Origin: Penelope pileata
Taxonomy: Eukaryota > Chordata > Aves > Galliformes > Cracidae
Length of the DNA stretch: 64,000 nucleotides
NCBI GenBank assembly: GCA_013396635.1
Contig: WBMW01004826.1
Coordinates: 62,376-126,375, forward strand
Direction of reading: 5' to 3'
Shown here: positions 10,452 to 24,139 of the stretch, piece after piece
How positions within the stretch are numbered: the stretch's first letter is position 1
Layout: each line of letters opens with the position of its first letter
The notes under the pieces: generated by a model
The model's database searches: none
Seen by the model: the letters and a program-made list of their open reading frames with translations, nothing else
What the model was told of the DNA's origin: nothing
Position numbers and translations under genes: made by a program

Positions 10452-12759
10452 CAGAAGGGAAGGGTTCACGATGTGAGAGCAAACTGTATGCACTGAATGC
10501 AAGGAGAGGGGTTAGGGTCTGAGCTCGTTTATTTGATAGAGAGAAGATCAGGGCATCCCTGCTGCTTGGAGCACCAATACTGGTGCTGCTGGGGTGGGGA
10601 TGTCAAAGAAAAACCCTCATTTTATCCAGTTAGAGGTGCCCAGAAGGAGCATTGTCTTGCTGCTCTGCAGCTGACATGAAAAAATAATGATTGCAGGTAG
10701 CAAGGAGTGGTCTGGATAATGTGTTCCTGCTGGGGTTGCTCAGTGAGCATCCCTGCAGGGTGCTTCCTGATGCTGAGTTGGAGCAGCATCCCATGACCAT
10801 GGTACCCATGTGCTGAGCAGGTGGGGTAGCTGCAGGCAGGGCAGCAAGCAGCAATACCAGGTGCCCTTAAAGTCCCCTTAATGACACAACGTAAGGTTTC
10901 ACGTCCTAGCAGAAACCTGCTGCAGTGCTGGCTGCTGCGCTTTGCTTCCAGGACCTCGCACCTCCCCAGGACAGCATCGCTCCATCCCCTTCAAACTCTT
11001 GATTTGCAAAATGAAGAAAAGCATTTTAAAATGCAGAATTACACAGCGGCGTAAACATGTCACTTCTTGGCCCAGAGAGCCCATTTCTCAGCCAAGCCCT
11101 GCAACCAAGGTTTCTGCTCCTCTGTTTTATTGACTTTTTTTCTGAGTGCACTAATAGCCCCTTAATGCAAAGTGTTAACCCCTTGTCAACTGCTGCCTCT
11201 GCTGCTCGTGGATTGCTCTGTGCTCTTCTGCAGCGTTTTCTGGCACAGGGGTGGCTGCTCTTAGGCCATGTGAAGCTGCTCCAAATTGTCTCAGCCCCTT
11301 TGCCTTGGACTGAGCCCAGCTCCACCTGAGATGTCCTTCAGCAGGGGAGGGTTTTTGGGAGGTGCAAATACAGGTTTCTTAGATAGGAAGGTTTAAACTC
11401 TGCAAATAGAGATGCCCTAGCATCTCCTTTCAAAGGATCTCTGGGTTTCTCAGGCGTTGTAGCACTTAATGCACAGTGTGATTAAAAGGGGGACGATGGC
11501 TGCAAGCAGGAAGGGCTGTGTTTGCAGCTGGGAGAAAAAGAGAATAAGAAACATTTGTTGGCTGCACCCATGCTGTATTTGCGCATGGTTTCAGGAAGAT
11601 GCCATGGGGCAAAGGGAGCTGGGATGCTTGGGCTGGAAATGGTGTGTGATCAGTGATCAGCGATGTCCCACCCAGGATGTTTTGTCTCCAGGGTCTCCCA
11701 GGCTGATGCTGTATGGCAGGTCTGATGGGAGCAAGGGTTTTCATTTACACCATGGAGCAGTTAGCAGCAGATGGAACCATAAGATCAATATATAGTCCAA
11801 ATAATTAAGACTCGTGTTTTCAGTCGTGCCTTTTCAACAAGCATTTCAAATGCTCCTTAAATCAGCCGTGTGGTTGCTGGTGTGGGGAATGGCTGCAATA
11901 TATTTCCTTTTGGGAGACGTGTTGAAACTGCAGAGAGACTGATCCATAGCAGATGAGCGAGTGCTGCCTTCCATTTGAGAGAGGACTTTTGGGTCACTGC
12001 AAACCCAAAAATTCACAGCGTGAACGGGCTGTGCCACCCATTTACCCAAAGCAAAGCAGAATTGGTTTAATCCTTCTCAAGGCTTCTCATGGCTTTTATT
12101 CTTCTAAATGCCATGGTTTTTTGGTAAACTGGAGCAGAGTGGTACAAGCACACTGCCCAGAGTGGCAAAAACCCCAAAGGACTTTGCCCTACAGCTGCAA
12201 ACAGCCCAGAGCAAGGGCTTGCACGGGCAGTGGGTCGCTGCTTGGAGCTGCTCGCAGAGCACGGGTGCAGCAGGAGCAGTTGTGCTGCCTGAACCTGTGC
12301 ATGTGCTCAACACGTCTGGGAGTCTTGGTTGCTGATGCAAGAGCGAAACTTTTCCCAAGCCAGTGTTGGGGTTCGGTTAATGGAAGTGCCATTGCTTTTC
12401 CTATGTGCATCCCAGCAGCCGTGCTCCCACCTGGGATGTCCTCTTGGGGCTCGGGGAGGTGTCAGACTGCTTGATATTTTGGAATGTGCCCAGGCCCTTT
12501 GGTATTGTTGCTTGTTCTAAGGGGGTTTGGCCACTTTGCAAGGTGCTTTGGGGTGAGTGTCGTTAGTTTTGCCTCTGGTGTGACCATAACATAAACATGG
12601 AACATCTCCAACATAGCTGAGAGCCCAGTGGAGCTCAGTTCATCTCTGGGCCCATGGTTCATCCCCAGGGGATGAAGGGGAGACCAGGGGAGCACCCAAG
12701 CTCCACCACCCTCAGCACAAGTGGGACCATGAGCGCTGCCTGCACACGGTGACTCCGCA

Positions 12760-13215
12760 CCTTAATTTATATTAAATGCGGCCACGTCGTTCAGGCCATC
12801 TCCGCGCTCCTCTGTTTGCGCAGGTAATGATGATATAGGCTCATTTATGCAAGATTATCCTTTTATCACATTTCCAGACTCATTTATGAGGCTCATGTTT
12901 TCCCCCCAAGGGCATCATCAAGTGAGTTAAGTTGTACTATTTGCCTCCTGCAGTGAACTGGCAGGAGCCTACTTCATTGACTGATGAGGGCTGCTGCCTT
13001 CGCCAAATAGGGTCTGTGTGATGGATATTTTACTTGTGAATATTATAGCTGGAAATTAGCATGTTTATTGAGGTAGAATGCGTTTGTTTACATTCTGCTA
13101 CCCATGGTATTACCTTTTATGACCTGAGTTATTTAGCTGAAGATAAGCATTAGTGCTCCCCATCTAGGGGAGGGGAGAGAGGAAATGAAAAAAAATTAAT
13201 GAGCTACTAGATATC
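12760..13215. promoter_or_regulatory. Candidate conserved non-coding element (enhancer-like)
   Basis: Long repeat-free AT-rich stretch. The decamer CTCATTTATG appears twice, at 12,840-12,849 and 12,879-12,888, 39 bases apart, and resembles CDX/posterior-HOX sites. A forkhead core tgtttac lies near 13,086. The texture resembles deeply conserved developmental enhancers, and its position upstream of SMAD3 makes SMAD3 (or the neighbouring SMAD6, if synteny holds) a plausible target. Function is inference. Confidence 0.4.
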
Positions 13216-15589
13216 AAATTATGCCTTAAATAATGGACAGAGACACTTCTCTGGGAGCTGCCCCATTGCCCTCACCTGGACTGGACCAGCCCAAGCACAG
13301 AAGGAGGAACTTAATTTGTTCCTCCCTAATTTTGCCAAAGAAGAAAGAGGTTGGCAGGGGGGAAATCGTCCCATCCTGACTCAGAGTTGGGAAGCATCCA
13401 GCAGCAATTGGGTGCCCCATGGTAGGGAGGTGGATGGGAAGCAGCCCTGTGTCCTGCCCTTTCCTCATCCTCTCAGGTCCATCTCATTGCCTCCATGTAT
13501 GTAGGGAAAGCCAATGTGCAGCTGGCTTGGAGGAGTAGGAGAAGAGGGGTTGTCCTTACGTTCCCAAGGCAGCAGCAGCTAGATGGCCCATTCACGATTG
13601 TTAAGAGGTGGAAAACTTTCTAACACCTAGATTTCATAGTGACTCCAGGGCTGTTTTCAGCATCATGGGCACGACACGGTGCTGTGCCATGTGGGCAGGG
13701 CCATGCCATCCCTTCCCGATCACTCGTGGTTGGGATCACTCATTCATTTTCTCCTGGATGCCACCCATCCTTTTCGACATCACCTTACGTCATGGGGCCT
13801 GGCCAACACATACACTCTGGCTCTCATTCTCCTCCACAGTGCCAATGCCAAACTCTGGAATAACTCAGGGAAAGCACCAACCAATGGGATAATACATAAA
13901 GTGACCATGCTTGGTCTTATTTTCTAAAAACAGTCATTCCTTCCCTACTTAAAATGAAAGTGCTCCATTCGTTATGTGAGTTACCCAGAGACAAAGACCA
14001 TCCAATGCAGCTCAGGTCAGCAGGTCTGGAAAACAGCACGTTCCTAAATTCTACAAAATGGTGCTGTGAAACACGCTCCAGTGCATACATCAGCTCTTTG
14101 GGGACATGGGTGCCTTCTCCCTCTGTATCCAGAAATGCCCAGAGTGGGGTCTTTGCTGAGCAAACCCATGACTACTGATGGAGGAGCAGGATGGAGCCAG
14201 GTTTGCTGCATTGCAAACCTGTCCTGCAGCTCTGTGCTGGGATTTGGTGTCCTTTGGTGCCTGCCAAGCCTCCTGCTCTCAGTGCATGTCACCAGACCAA
14301 AACGTGTTTTCTACCAAGTCGAAGAAATACCCCCATTTTCAAAACTTGGCTCTGCTTTCTGTTATTTTTAAATGCATACAATCCTACGTGAGCAAGAGAG
14401 AAGGGAATGGGCACTGTGTCAGCTCCGAGCAGCCATCCCCTGGACGCAGACTGGGGACTGGGCTCCCACCCACGTCCCCAGTGTTGTCCCCAGCGTTGCC
14501 CGCGTGCGATGTGCAAGAGGTGACACCTCCAGAGAGCCACTGTCGCTGTGCCCATCTCGCTTTGCTTACCGTGTTAATTTGCTGCTGCGTGACTCTCCGG
14601 GGTGAAATGGAGACAAATCTGACTTCACTGTTACAATAAGTAGTAATAAAAATTATGATTGCCAATATCTGGGAGGCACGCACTTGCGAAGCGTAAGATG
14701 AAGCGAATTAACAGCTTGAAAAATTGTTGGCCCTGGTAGAAAGCAAAGCTGCAAATGTTGGGATTATTTCCCCTGTGACGCTGCTGTCAGCAGGGATGTT
14801 CTCGGCCCCTGCAAGAAATCATTTCCCCTCTCCCTCAGCTGTGCAAACCCCTTCAGCACAGTGCAGTCCTCTGAGCATGGGGCAGCACTGTGCCAGTGCA
14901 AAATTGGGCAGAAATGGGGTTAATCCCCTAAAATAGCAAGGTTCCCAACACAGGGGAGTGCAGAGGCTGCTTTCCCCTTCATGCCCACAGCAAATCTGGG
15001 CTCTTCAGCAAATGGTTCGTGCTGGCATGGCACCCTGCAGCTGATGTTTTGGAGCGTTTTAACCCAAATACAGGTAAAACACTCCTGGAAAAGGAGAAGC
15101 CTCTGGCTGGGAGGATCTTCTGGGTGTTTAACGGATGGCACACACGGATGTGCTGCTCGCAGAGGGTGTAAATCTGCTTTCATGATGTCTGCACTTTTTT
15201 TCCCAATTACTTTTCTGGCAATGGCTGAGGGCTGATTTTTACCTCGGGGTGTGCACAGAGCGACCGATGTGTTTATGGCCACAGCTGTAGGGCCTCGGAA
15301 AGGATTTCTATTGGGCAGGTCCCACTCCGTCTCAAAATCAATCCTATTCCTGGTTTCCAAGTCCTCAGACCCAGGCCTGTGGTGGGTCATCACGTGAGTG
15401 ATGGCAACCGGAATGGTTTTGTACCCACAAAGTCATTTTTTCCCAATCCCTCCCCAAAGCATTTGACCCAAACCTGTGGATTTATCCCAGTTCTGTGCCT
15501 CTCTGCTCTCCAAAAGAGCTCTTGATGCTCTCATTCTCCACACCAACTTCCTCTCCTGTGCTTTTGGCCTTGAAGATATGATGATGCAA
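13216..15589. other. Intergenic, no gene seen
   Basis: Mixed composition. An E-box palindrome TCACGTGA (MITF/TFE-type) is at 15,390-15,397 and an AP-1 site TGACTCA near 13,378. No exon or mobile element was recognised. Confidence 0.6.
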
Positions 15590-15970
15590 TAAATTCTTGG
15601 GGCTAATCGTGCGTTGTGCTGCAAATATTCCAAGCAAACAGTTTGCTCAATAGGCTAAAATCCATTTGCATTAAGTGTTCATTGAGCAATTATGAATAAC
15701 CTACAAGTTTTAAAAACTGCCTTTTTGTGGATAATTTGAACGTTCGCTGCAAAGTGCAGCATTTGCTGGATTAATGACTCATTACAGATATTTCACCGAG
15801 CTCTGGTGGCACTGCCTGCTGCTGCATGAAGTTTTTTATCTTCCATTGCACCTGTACCATTCCAGCACCATGCAATGCTTAATTCCAGCAAATTACTCCT
15901 ACTAGAGCAATATGAAATACAGCTAACGTGGGGGAAGGAGAGGTGTGTTTTAATTAAATTATCTTGCAAT
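15590..15970. promoter_or_regulatory. Candidate conserved non-coding element with octamer and AP-1 sites
   Basis: AT-rich repeat-free stretch containing a perfect octamer ATTTGCAT (15,664-15,671) and TGACTCA (15,775-15,781), with several taat cores. Regulatory role is inferred from motif density only. Confidence 0.3.
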
Positions 15971-17649
15971 TAGTCCTTGAGTGATGGGGTAAGGTGCTTT
16001 ATCTGTGTGTGAGTGGTACCAAGGCACTTGGGAGATGCACAGCGAGGGAGATCTGGGGTTGGGTGTCATAACCCAAGGAGCTGAGACTTCTTCAAAGCAC
16101 GATTTTGAGGGTTTTATTTCTTGGCTGCTTGGGACCATCTATATTTACAGCATGAGAACCGAGTTGATTGAAATTGATATTTTCTGGAAGTGCCTTTGGC
16201 CCCTAATGAGTGCATTTTCCGTAGCAAAATAAACAGATAAATTCGAATCGATCAGATATTTGGGGATGAGCAGGATGTATGTTATCACATCCCCTGGGCA
16301 CAGATATCACGTTTGGTCCTTGGGGATGCTCTTTGTTGCACTCTGCTGTTCCTCTGCTCTTGGTATTCTTGGAGAGCACAGAGCAGTGCTGAATGGCCCC
16401 AGCAAAGCAGGGATCATTCCGTGCTCTAAACCCACACCTCAGTAAAGAGCAGCAAAAGCAGATGCAGTGCCAAACCATCTGCATTTATTTCTGCAGAATT
16501 TCAACTGCTGGGTGTCCGTGCTGTCAGCAAATGGCAGCCCCACCCCAAATCATCCTTTTGACAACCTGTGATGAAAAGAAAAAGAATGTGATGATGCCCT
16601 TCTTCCTTCCACGGTCCCTTTTTTCCTTCTGTGCCCACATGTGCACCCTCAGAGGTCAGAGATGCAGGCACCAGCACACCCAGCTTCAGCATCCATCTCG
16701 CTTTCAAGTCTGCTGGAGGAGGAGCTGAACGGCCAAACGCTTCCCAATATGTAACTCCCCTGACAGCATTTAGCACGCTGTGATGTTCTGCTGATGATTC
16801 ACTGTCCCTTATGTTTTGGACAGACAAAATATGTTTGTAGTCTGTGCTGGCTGATGTGAGGAGCTGGGCTGGCACATGGAGCCCTCCAAAGGGAAGAACA
16901 TCTTGCTTGAAGACACATAAGAGACTCTTGGGAAGCAAACGTGAATTTCTCTGGACTGTTGGTCTTGGTGCACGTCACTCTTTGTGCAGCCTGGCACCAG
17001 TCCCTGCGTGCTCCCATGGCATGTTATTTACATCCAAGCCCAGGAGAGGTCTTGTACCTGAGCACTGCATCGATCTCCAGATCCAAGCATTAGACCAAGT
17101 TCAGTCAAAGTCCAAAAAGTCCATTTCGTTGACTTTGGCAACTGCTGGGTGAGGGTTTGAATGCAGATGGAGTCGTTCTGCTGTCAGGGTGTGCTCTGGG
17201 ATCTTGGTGTCCAGGAGGGAGCAGGCAGAGGTGCTGGGGATATCTCTTCCCCAATGGAAGAGAAAGCATTAATGAGAGCTATTTGTATTTTTCAGACCAT
17301 TCTTTTCCAGATTTAAAGAAAAAATTATATTCAAACAGAAAACTAACAGTGGTTTAGTAGCAGGATTTGGCATAAAGCCATTCAAAGCAAGGAAATTCAA
17401 AGGGGTAGCAGCAATTCCTTCTCTCCTCTCAGCAGACCTGAGTGCTGCAAGAACCACTGGGGTGAGAGCCGGGGTCCCTGGTGTGTGGGCAGGTTTGTGC
17501 CAAGTGCCATTTCTTGCTAGCTTAGCAAACTGAGTGTCTGGTGACACGGCATCAGGTCCAGCTCCCATAGGAAGCCACCGAGCAGTGTGTTCAGGAGTGC
17601 ATGGATACGTTCAATGGGGACAACAGTAAAGAGCCCAGCTTGAGTTGAG
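15971..17649. other. Intergenic, no gene seen
   Basis: Single-copy DNA without recognised exons, repeats or RNA genes. A short AT-rich patch lies at about 16,200-16,270. Confidence 0.6.
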
Positions 17650-18300
17650 ATGTTTGGCTCGCATTAGATTGCATAACAGCCTTAATGTTACTTAAATGTA
17701 GGTGTTTTGTGTGTGGGTGCACGCACGGACGTGTGCATTAATAGCAATTTGTGATAGATGCCTTTGGGGCCCAAGCATCCAATAACAAAAAAAGGAGTTT
17801 TTATGGGAGATAACATAACTGTTTGCAATTTGGCTATTCATTGTATCTTTGGCATTTTATGTACTGCATTAGCTGAGGCAATTTCATGCATATGGATATA
17901 ATGCATTAAGTAGAAGCATTTAAATATAGTGAAACTAATTTTATGATGATTAGTCGAAGGAAAACATTGCATTCGTATCATCTATATAGGAGCCAATTTG
18001 CATGAAAATGCCCAAAGTTGCTATGCCAACATTTTCTGTGTTGTCGGTCGGGGTCGTCTCTGTGTCAAGACTTTGTATTAAAAATCGGTCTCCAGTGCCC
18101 GTGTCTTTTAATTCATTGCAAGCTGTAGGCCATTTGCTCACAAAGCGCTTGCAGTAAAACAAATGAATAGCTAAAATACTCATTTGCATGATTCCCATTT
18201 GAAAACGATTCCCCTGAAATTAAGGAAGCGTGTTACTCGGTTGTGAAGATGGATGGGCAGATGAGCCATGCAATTAATATTTTTCGGCATACTCTTTTAA
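17650..18300. promoter_or_regulatory. Candidate conserved non-coding element with two octamers and a SOX-POU-like composite
   Basis: This is the most enhancer-like stretch of the upstream flank: repeat-free, AT-rich, with perfect octamers at 17,996-18,003 and 18,182-18,189. The minus-strand reading of 17,996-18,010 is CATTTTCATGCAAAT, one base from the SOX2-POU5F1 composite consensus CWTTGTYATGCAAAT. Several CpGs persist in an otherwise AT-rich context at about 18,040-18,105. Conservation and binding are not testable here. Confidence 0.45.
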
Positions 18301-20559
18301 AGCTCTCCTAAGACTAAAAGCAACACATGCTGCCTTCCAGACAAATTGGGTCCCGCAACAGTTCCAGGGCTGCCATGGCAGCAGCTTGTTCCCGCTCTCT
18401 CCCCTTTATTGTCTCACTTACATTATGCAGTAATTAAAACTATTTACCATTCCTACTTATCTGCCATCTGCTGCCATTGAAGTTTCCTCTTCTTTATAAA
18501 GGCATCTGAAACGGCGACAAGGAAAGCTCCTGACTCAAGGACGAGCGGGGAGAAAAAGCATTCTCCTGCTGTTATTAATAGGTAGCAGAGCAGGACGAGG
18601 GCTGGGAGCTACTTCTGTGCAGCGTGCTGTTTGCATCCTGGCCATGGCAGCAACAAGAGGGGTGGAGATGCTCCAGCAGCATGCAGGGGTGCTGGATGCA
18701 GGGGTGTTTATTAACCAACGTGGGTGCTCTGCTGTTAGTGCTGGGGTGAAAGGGAAGGAGGATGTGCTGGTTACTTCATTCCTCATCCAAGCTGGGGGCA
18801 GTGAGTTTGGATTTGGATGGATGCTGGCTCAGAAGCGCGGATGACTTTTAGCAGATCCTTGAATGGTGCCTCTGTTCCTGCAGGACAAAATCCTATAGGG
18901 TGTACTAATGGCAGTCAGCTCTGGGTGCCAGGTAGAAACGGCTCCGATTTTGATAAATCAGAGAAACAGGGATGAAAACACCCAGATAGCTCAAGCCGAG
19001 CAAGGGTGCTCGCAGGTTATGCTATGGAAAATCGGGTCTGGAGGCCCCAGTGGGGCCCAACTCTCCCTTGGCAGGGGATGCATGCACCCCTCAGGTGCAC
19101 GTAACCCATGGGAGCCTCCGGAGAGCCGAGCCCTGGCACAGCCAAATGGGCCAATAAAACATCTCCCAGCATGCTGGTGGTAATAACAAGTGAAGAAGGC
19201 AGCAATTACCATCGCCCTCGTCGCGTAACTCTTGCTCCATATTATTTACAGGGACTCTAAAATGTGGAAAAAAAAATCCCGTTGACTCCGTTGCCTTCCC
19301 TATGCCTGGCAGTGTGGAGTGGGGCTCTGGGGATGGCTGTGGTGTGGGCAGTCGGGTCCTGCAGAGCAGGAGGAGGTGTGCAGCCAGCAAAGGGCTGGGG
19401 TGCACAGCAGCAGTGCATGGAAACATCCAACTTTGGCTCGGTGCGAAGAGGCAGCTCCAGTTGCACATTCGCCTTTATGAAAGCTCCGTGCCAGCAGCAA
19501 GCTGAGTTATGCTGCATAACACGACGCCAACCATGGCACAGCACGGCCTGGCTGAGCTGGAGCTGAGGTTTTCTTTTCTTAGAAAGCTGTGGCAGTTCCA
19601 TTTGTTTTCCATCGTTTGACTACAATTGAATTTTCTCGCTATTCATTTTCTGTCCAAGCACCGGTTCTGTGTTTCACTGTCGGTGTTTTTTTCCATCTCT
19701 GGGCCTCAGGGAGAAGCCAATGAAAAGAAGAATGGGAAACTGTTTGGCTTGATTTTTTTTTTTTGTTTATTAACCCCAAGTCTTAAAACACCAATAATTT
19801 GGGTGCAAACACCATTCAAAGCTTCCAGCAGAGAGATTCCTGAGTCTATAAAAGCACCCGACGCGGATTCAGTGATGTGTTCCCATTGCAAGCGAGGAGC
19901 TGGCCCTTTGCTGGAGCAACCGATGCAGTTTTATAGAGATTCCACTCCTGGCAGGTCTTCCTGGTTAGGTGCAAACCAGGCTCCAGTTTTTCAGCACTTA
20001 GTGCGAGTTCTCAGATACGGCGGAAACCCCAGTGCTTGCAGCAGCCGTCATTTTCCAACCCATTAAATTCCTTTGTTAACGCACAAATAGTTTCCATTCC
20101 TCCCGAAGTACAGTACAGCAAGCATTGTTGCACCAAATTATTTACAGGCAGAGCTGAAAGCTCAAAGTGCAGGGCTCTTTCTGGACTTTTTGGTAGTGGG
20201 CTTCTGCCTTGATCATGTGCACGTTGACTTTGGAGAGCTTGGAGCACCTACACGCAACCAAAGCCATCCCAGCAGGATGGGACAGCCCCGCTCTTCCATT
20301 AATGGGGAGAACTGTGGGTTTTTTGCTTCTGCCTTGCATGGCCTCACCCAGCAGGATGCCAGCTGGCCCCAGCAGTGGGGGTCAGCATCCCGTGGGTGCT
20401 GAGCTGCTCCTTGCAGGGTGCAGCGGGCACCCTTGGAGTGGAGCATCCCTGCCAGCAGTGGGCCAGCTGTGAATTTCCCTTTCACCCCAGCTTGAAAAAC
20501 CAGCTGAGTTTTCTTTGCTGTGTGCCCTAACAGCATTCCCATCCCTTTTAGTAAATGGT
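18301..20559. other. Intergenic, no gene seen
   Basis: GC-richer single-copy DNA. A good TATA-like match (TATAAAAG) occurs at 19,847-19,854 with no recognisable gene downstream. No repeats of note. Confidence 0.6.
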
Positions 20560-21120
20560 TTTGCATCGCAGCCCTGCAAAAAAATTACCATACAGATCCC
20601 ATTTAAAGCAAGGAGGGAAAAAAAATATGTAAAAGGAAATATTTTAGGTAGGAGTTGAATAGCAAATGCTTTTTGGTCTCTGTGGGGAGTAATGATCCAC
20701 AACAAGGACACAATTCTATATGCATGTAATATTATCACATGCTTCAAAAAGCTTTTAAATCACATAAATGCAGTTATGGACCATTGTACAAAATAAACAT
20801 TCCACTTGTGTTGAGGCTGTTTTTAGTTCTTTGATCTAAAGTGATGCTTGCAGATTTTATTGCTTTGTAAATTAAAGCGGCTTTGATTTGATTGAACTAA
20901 ATTAATAAGACTTCTGCCTTGTTGCAAAATAACTGCCATAGTATATTTTGGCTGCACTGCACACCAGAAAACTGCAGTCTGTAACAATTCCATTGAAGCT
21001 TCATGGAGGATTTCAATACCTATTTTAATTAAAACAAAAGCCTATGCAGCACTAATGTGTTCCTTAAAGAGCAAAAACTTAAGGCATCCTTTTAAATCTA
21101 TTTTAATATGTCTTAAGGAC
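20560..21120. promoter_or_regulatory. Candidate conserved non-coding element
   Basis: AT-rich, repeat-free stretch with many taat/atta cores and few CpGs, between GC-richer flanks. Regulatory role is inferred from texture and position only. Confidence 0.3.
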
Positions 21121-24100
21121 TGGAAGATAAATGGCAGCAGGGCCGGGCTCTGACAAGGTGCTTTTTCTGTGCCTTTTGAGTTTTCTTCCTGCACATCTAA
21201 GGCATCTCTCCTGAAATAATAAATCCTGTGGGAACGTGGGCAGATTTGGGGTGTCCTGCCCGGCGCTGCAAGGGCCCCTGCAGCCCTTTTCTTCCCCCCT
21301 TGTTGCAGACTCAGGAACTTTGAAGCAGGCAATGCTTTCTTTTGCTTAATTCCATTGACCAAAAGCCTTTGAACAAAAGGCAGCTATTTGAAATCCTTAA
21401 CAAAAAAAAAAAATAAATCCAGAAAACAAGAGCCAAAAAATCAGAGCTGCCCCATCCTGACGTAGGGCACAGCAGGACCAGGCTGTGGGCACCGGGCTGT
21501 GTCCCCAACTCATGGCAGCCAGGGGCTGTGAGCATCCCTTGCTCCATGGGCAAGAGTTTGGGCTTGGTGATGTAGGACAGTGCTTGTCCTGGTGCTGTTT
21601 GCATCCCTGCCTTCCTGTGCAGGTTATCTCCCCTAAATAGAGAGGTTCTGCCTATGGGTGCTGAGCCCCAGCTTCATGCCCTGCACTGCAAGCTCAGTAG
21701 TATGATAAAAAAAAATCCATGCTCTTCTCCCTCCGCAGCAGCCTGAACCCCCATCCTTCCCCCCCTTGCTACCCTTTTCATAAATAATTTTAATATAGTA
21801 CAGAGTGGCTCAAAACAGGAAACTCTGCTGTTTTAGTTTGGTCTGGAGTCAATTTTCCTAATCCCTGTGGTGGAGTTGCTAAGTTACCCTATCCCAGGGC
21901 CCAGCGCTGCCTTTTTTCATGTGGAAAAAAAAAATCCAACCGAAAAAAAAAAAAAAGAAAATCTGTTCTTCCCTGAAGTGCTGGAGTTTGGGGGAGCGGC
22001 TGTCGGTGCGGTGCGAGAGGTCCCGCGTTGACCACGGTGTCACTCAGAAATCGCTGCCGCAAGCCGACCGGCAGAAAGCAAAGTCCTGGAGGCTTTGCTG
22101 AGGTCAGGAGGGTCAGACGTGAGCCGAAACGAAAGACAAACAGTGGCCATTGAAAGCTCTCCCTGCCATCCCCTCCGCTGTAATGAGCCCTGGCTGCGCG
22201 CCTGGCCAGCAGCCAAGCGTTCATTTACCACAAATCTTCTGTAAATGATTACATTACCTTACATTAGTTTCTGTAGTACCCCCAACTGTTCCTTCCAAAG
22301 CAAGTTAAGCAGAAGGAAAGCTGCCACTTTTCCTGTAATTATTCCCCCTCGTCGGGGCCGTGCTGGTGCTGCGCGTTCCCTGTGTCCGATGGAGGCAGTG
22401 GATGGCTCCAGTGGGGGTGGGGAGGAGCATCCATGGGGCTGACGGGCACCAGTGTGTCTGGAAGCACTGAAACTTCCCCAGATGGCATCTGGAGGTAGGA
22501 GTGGACACCCAGCGTGTCTTGGTGCCCACGGTTGTCATTAGCACGTTCTTTTCTGTGCAGCTGAAGGTCTATGGGGTTGACACTATGGGGTTGGCACAAA
22601 GACCTTAGTGAGCATGACCTGAGCTGGCATCAGGGAGTGGGTTGTGGCATTTCCACACCTCTGTGGCCCAAGCAGGGTTGCAGAGCTGGTGCTTGGCTCA
22701 GGTCATTCTCTGGCTTGCAAGCTCTGAGCCTGGTGCCATCCCAAGGCCCAGGGTCTGGATGACCTACAGAAACCCCACACATCCTCAGCGGTTCCCCTCC
22801 TTTCTCTCTGTACTTCCCAACTTCCTCAGCCAACACAGAGACTAAAGCAAAGCTACATGCCATCATTCATCACCTTTACTGGTGCTCAGATCCCCAGCAC
22901 GTTCCCTTTGGCTTCTGGGCTCTACTTTTTGGAGTAACCCTAGCACTGTGGGGGATGCACGCTCACACCATGGGAACCGATCCTCCTAGACAGCGGTGAC
23001 AGCCACACCACGATTCCTCCCCAATCCAGCGCGCCTCCGATGACAAATTCCTGTGGCTTGCAATGCGGGGCCAGTTTATTTATTTTTTCCAACCCTACAT
23101 GTGCAGCCCATGCTGCAGCGAGGCAGAATGATCTTTCTCCTGACTTGTTTCCATTTCTCCGAGGCACAGGAAATAGCATCGCTTCGCTGGCCAAGGCGTA
23201 CGTTCACGCCAGAGGCTGGTGCTGGGGGAGCACGCTGCAAAAAAAGCCCTGAAATCTCCTATGGGATGAGCACCAAGCAACCACCAGTCCTTTTCTTTTT
23301 TTGCTATGTGTTGCCACTGTCCCCACCATCCCTATCCCCTCTGTGCTTTGTCACCCCGGCATCGCTCCCATGAGCATTCCTCCCTGCATCCTCCCATCCC
23401 TCTCCCAGCCTTCTCCCAAGACCTTCTGCAAATCTGCCATTTGCTATTGATCTTCTGTAAGCCACAGCTGTTTGTTGTTAGTATTAACTCCATGCATGGT
23501 TTTGATAGCACTGATTGGTCAAAAAAAGAGCGATGCTCTCGTTTGCAGCCCTTTCTGTAAGCTCGGTGCAGCCCATTTCAGTGCACGCATCCCTGCAGTG
23601 CTGCAGCGTGGCCAAAAGGCAGCAGCTTTCTCTTGAGTTTGGGCACACGATGGAGGAGAGCAATCCCATTCCTTATCCCACGGCTCATCTCTTGTTGCTG
23701 TCACAATGCTGAGTGTGCTGCTAGGAAGGGAGGATTGTGTGAATTTTGGCATAAAGAAGCACGAAGTCATGCCCTGCTTTGAATTGTAGAGCTTTGCACG
23801 TGGCAAGGGTGTCTTCCTGCTACCACCAAATCTTTGTCACCACCCTTGGATGAGTCAAACCCATGCTGTCGGTGCGTGGTTGTTTAATTGCACAGCAGAA
23901 ACTCATTGTAGTTGAGACCCCCAGCTGAACCCCACCTGGGGCAGCTCAGCCCCTGCTCACAGCCAGCCCTCCCATGGGTCCCAGCTCCAAAATCCATGGG
24001 CTGGGCTGTCTGCAACGGGATGCAAGGAATTGGGGGGGTGGGCAGAGATGAACGGTGGGCCACGAGCTGTGTGGAGCAAAAACCCAACTCCCAGAGGGTC

Positions 24101-24139
24101 CCCACTTGGCACCTAAGCCTCTGCTCCTGGGAAGTTTGC
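21121..24139. other. Intergenic, no gene seen
   Basis: Mixed sequence. Short A-runs occur at about 21,402-21,413 and 21,925-21,956, with a C/T-rich patch at 23,280-23,430. No exon or mobile element recognised. Confidence 0.6.

Larger units (their letters stand above)
8114..12759. other. Intergenic, no gene seen
   Basis: Single-copy DNA. Two AT-rich repeat-free stretches stand out: 8,640-8,910 and 10,120-10,215. There is an inverted repeat at 10,421-10,451. I recognise no exon, RNA gene or mobile element in the remaining mixed-composition sequence. Confidence 0.6.

Noticed and set aside
19847..19854. TATA box TATAAAAG as promoter of an unknown gene
   Set aside because: An isolated match, with no exon-like sequence or CpG island downstream; such octamers are expected by chance in 64 kb.
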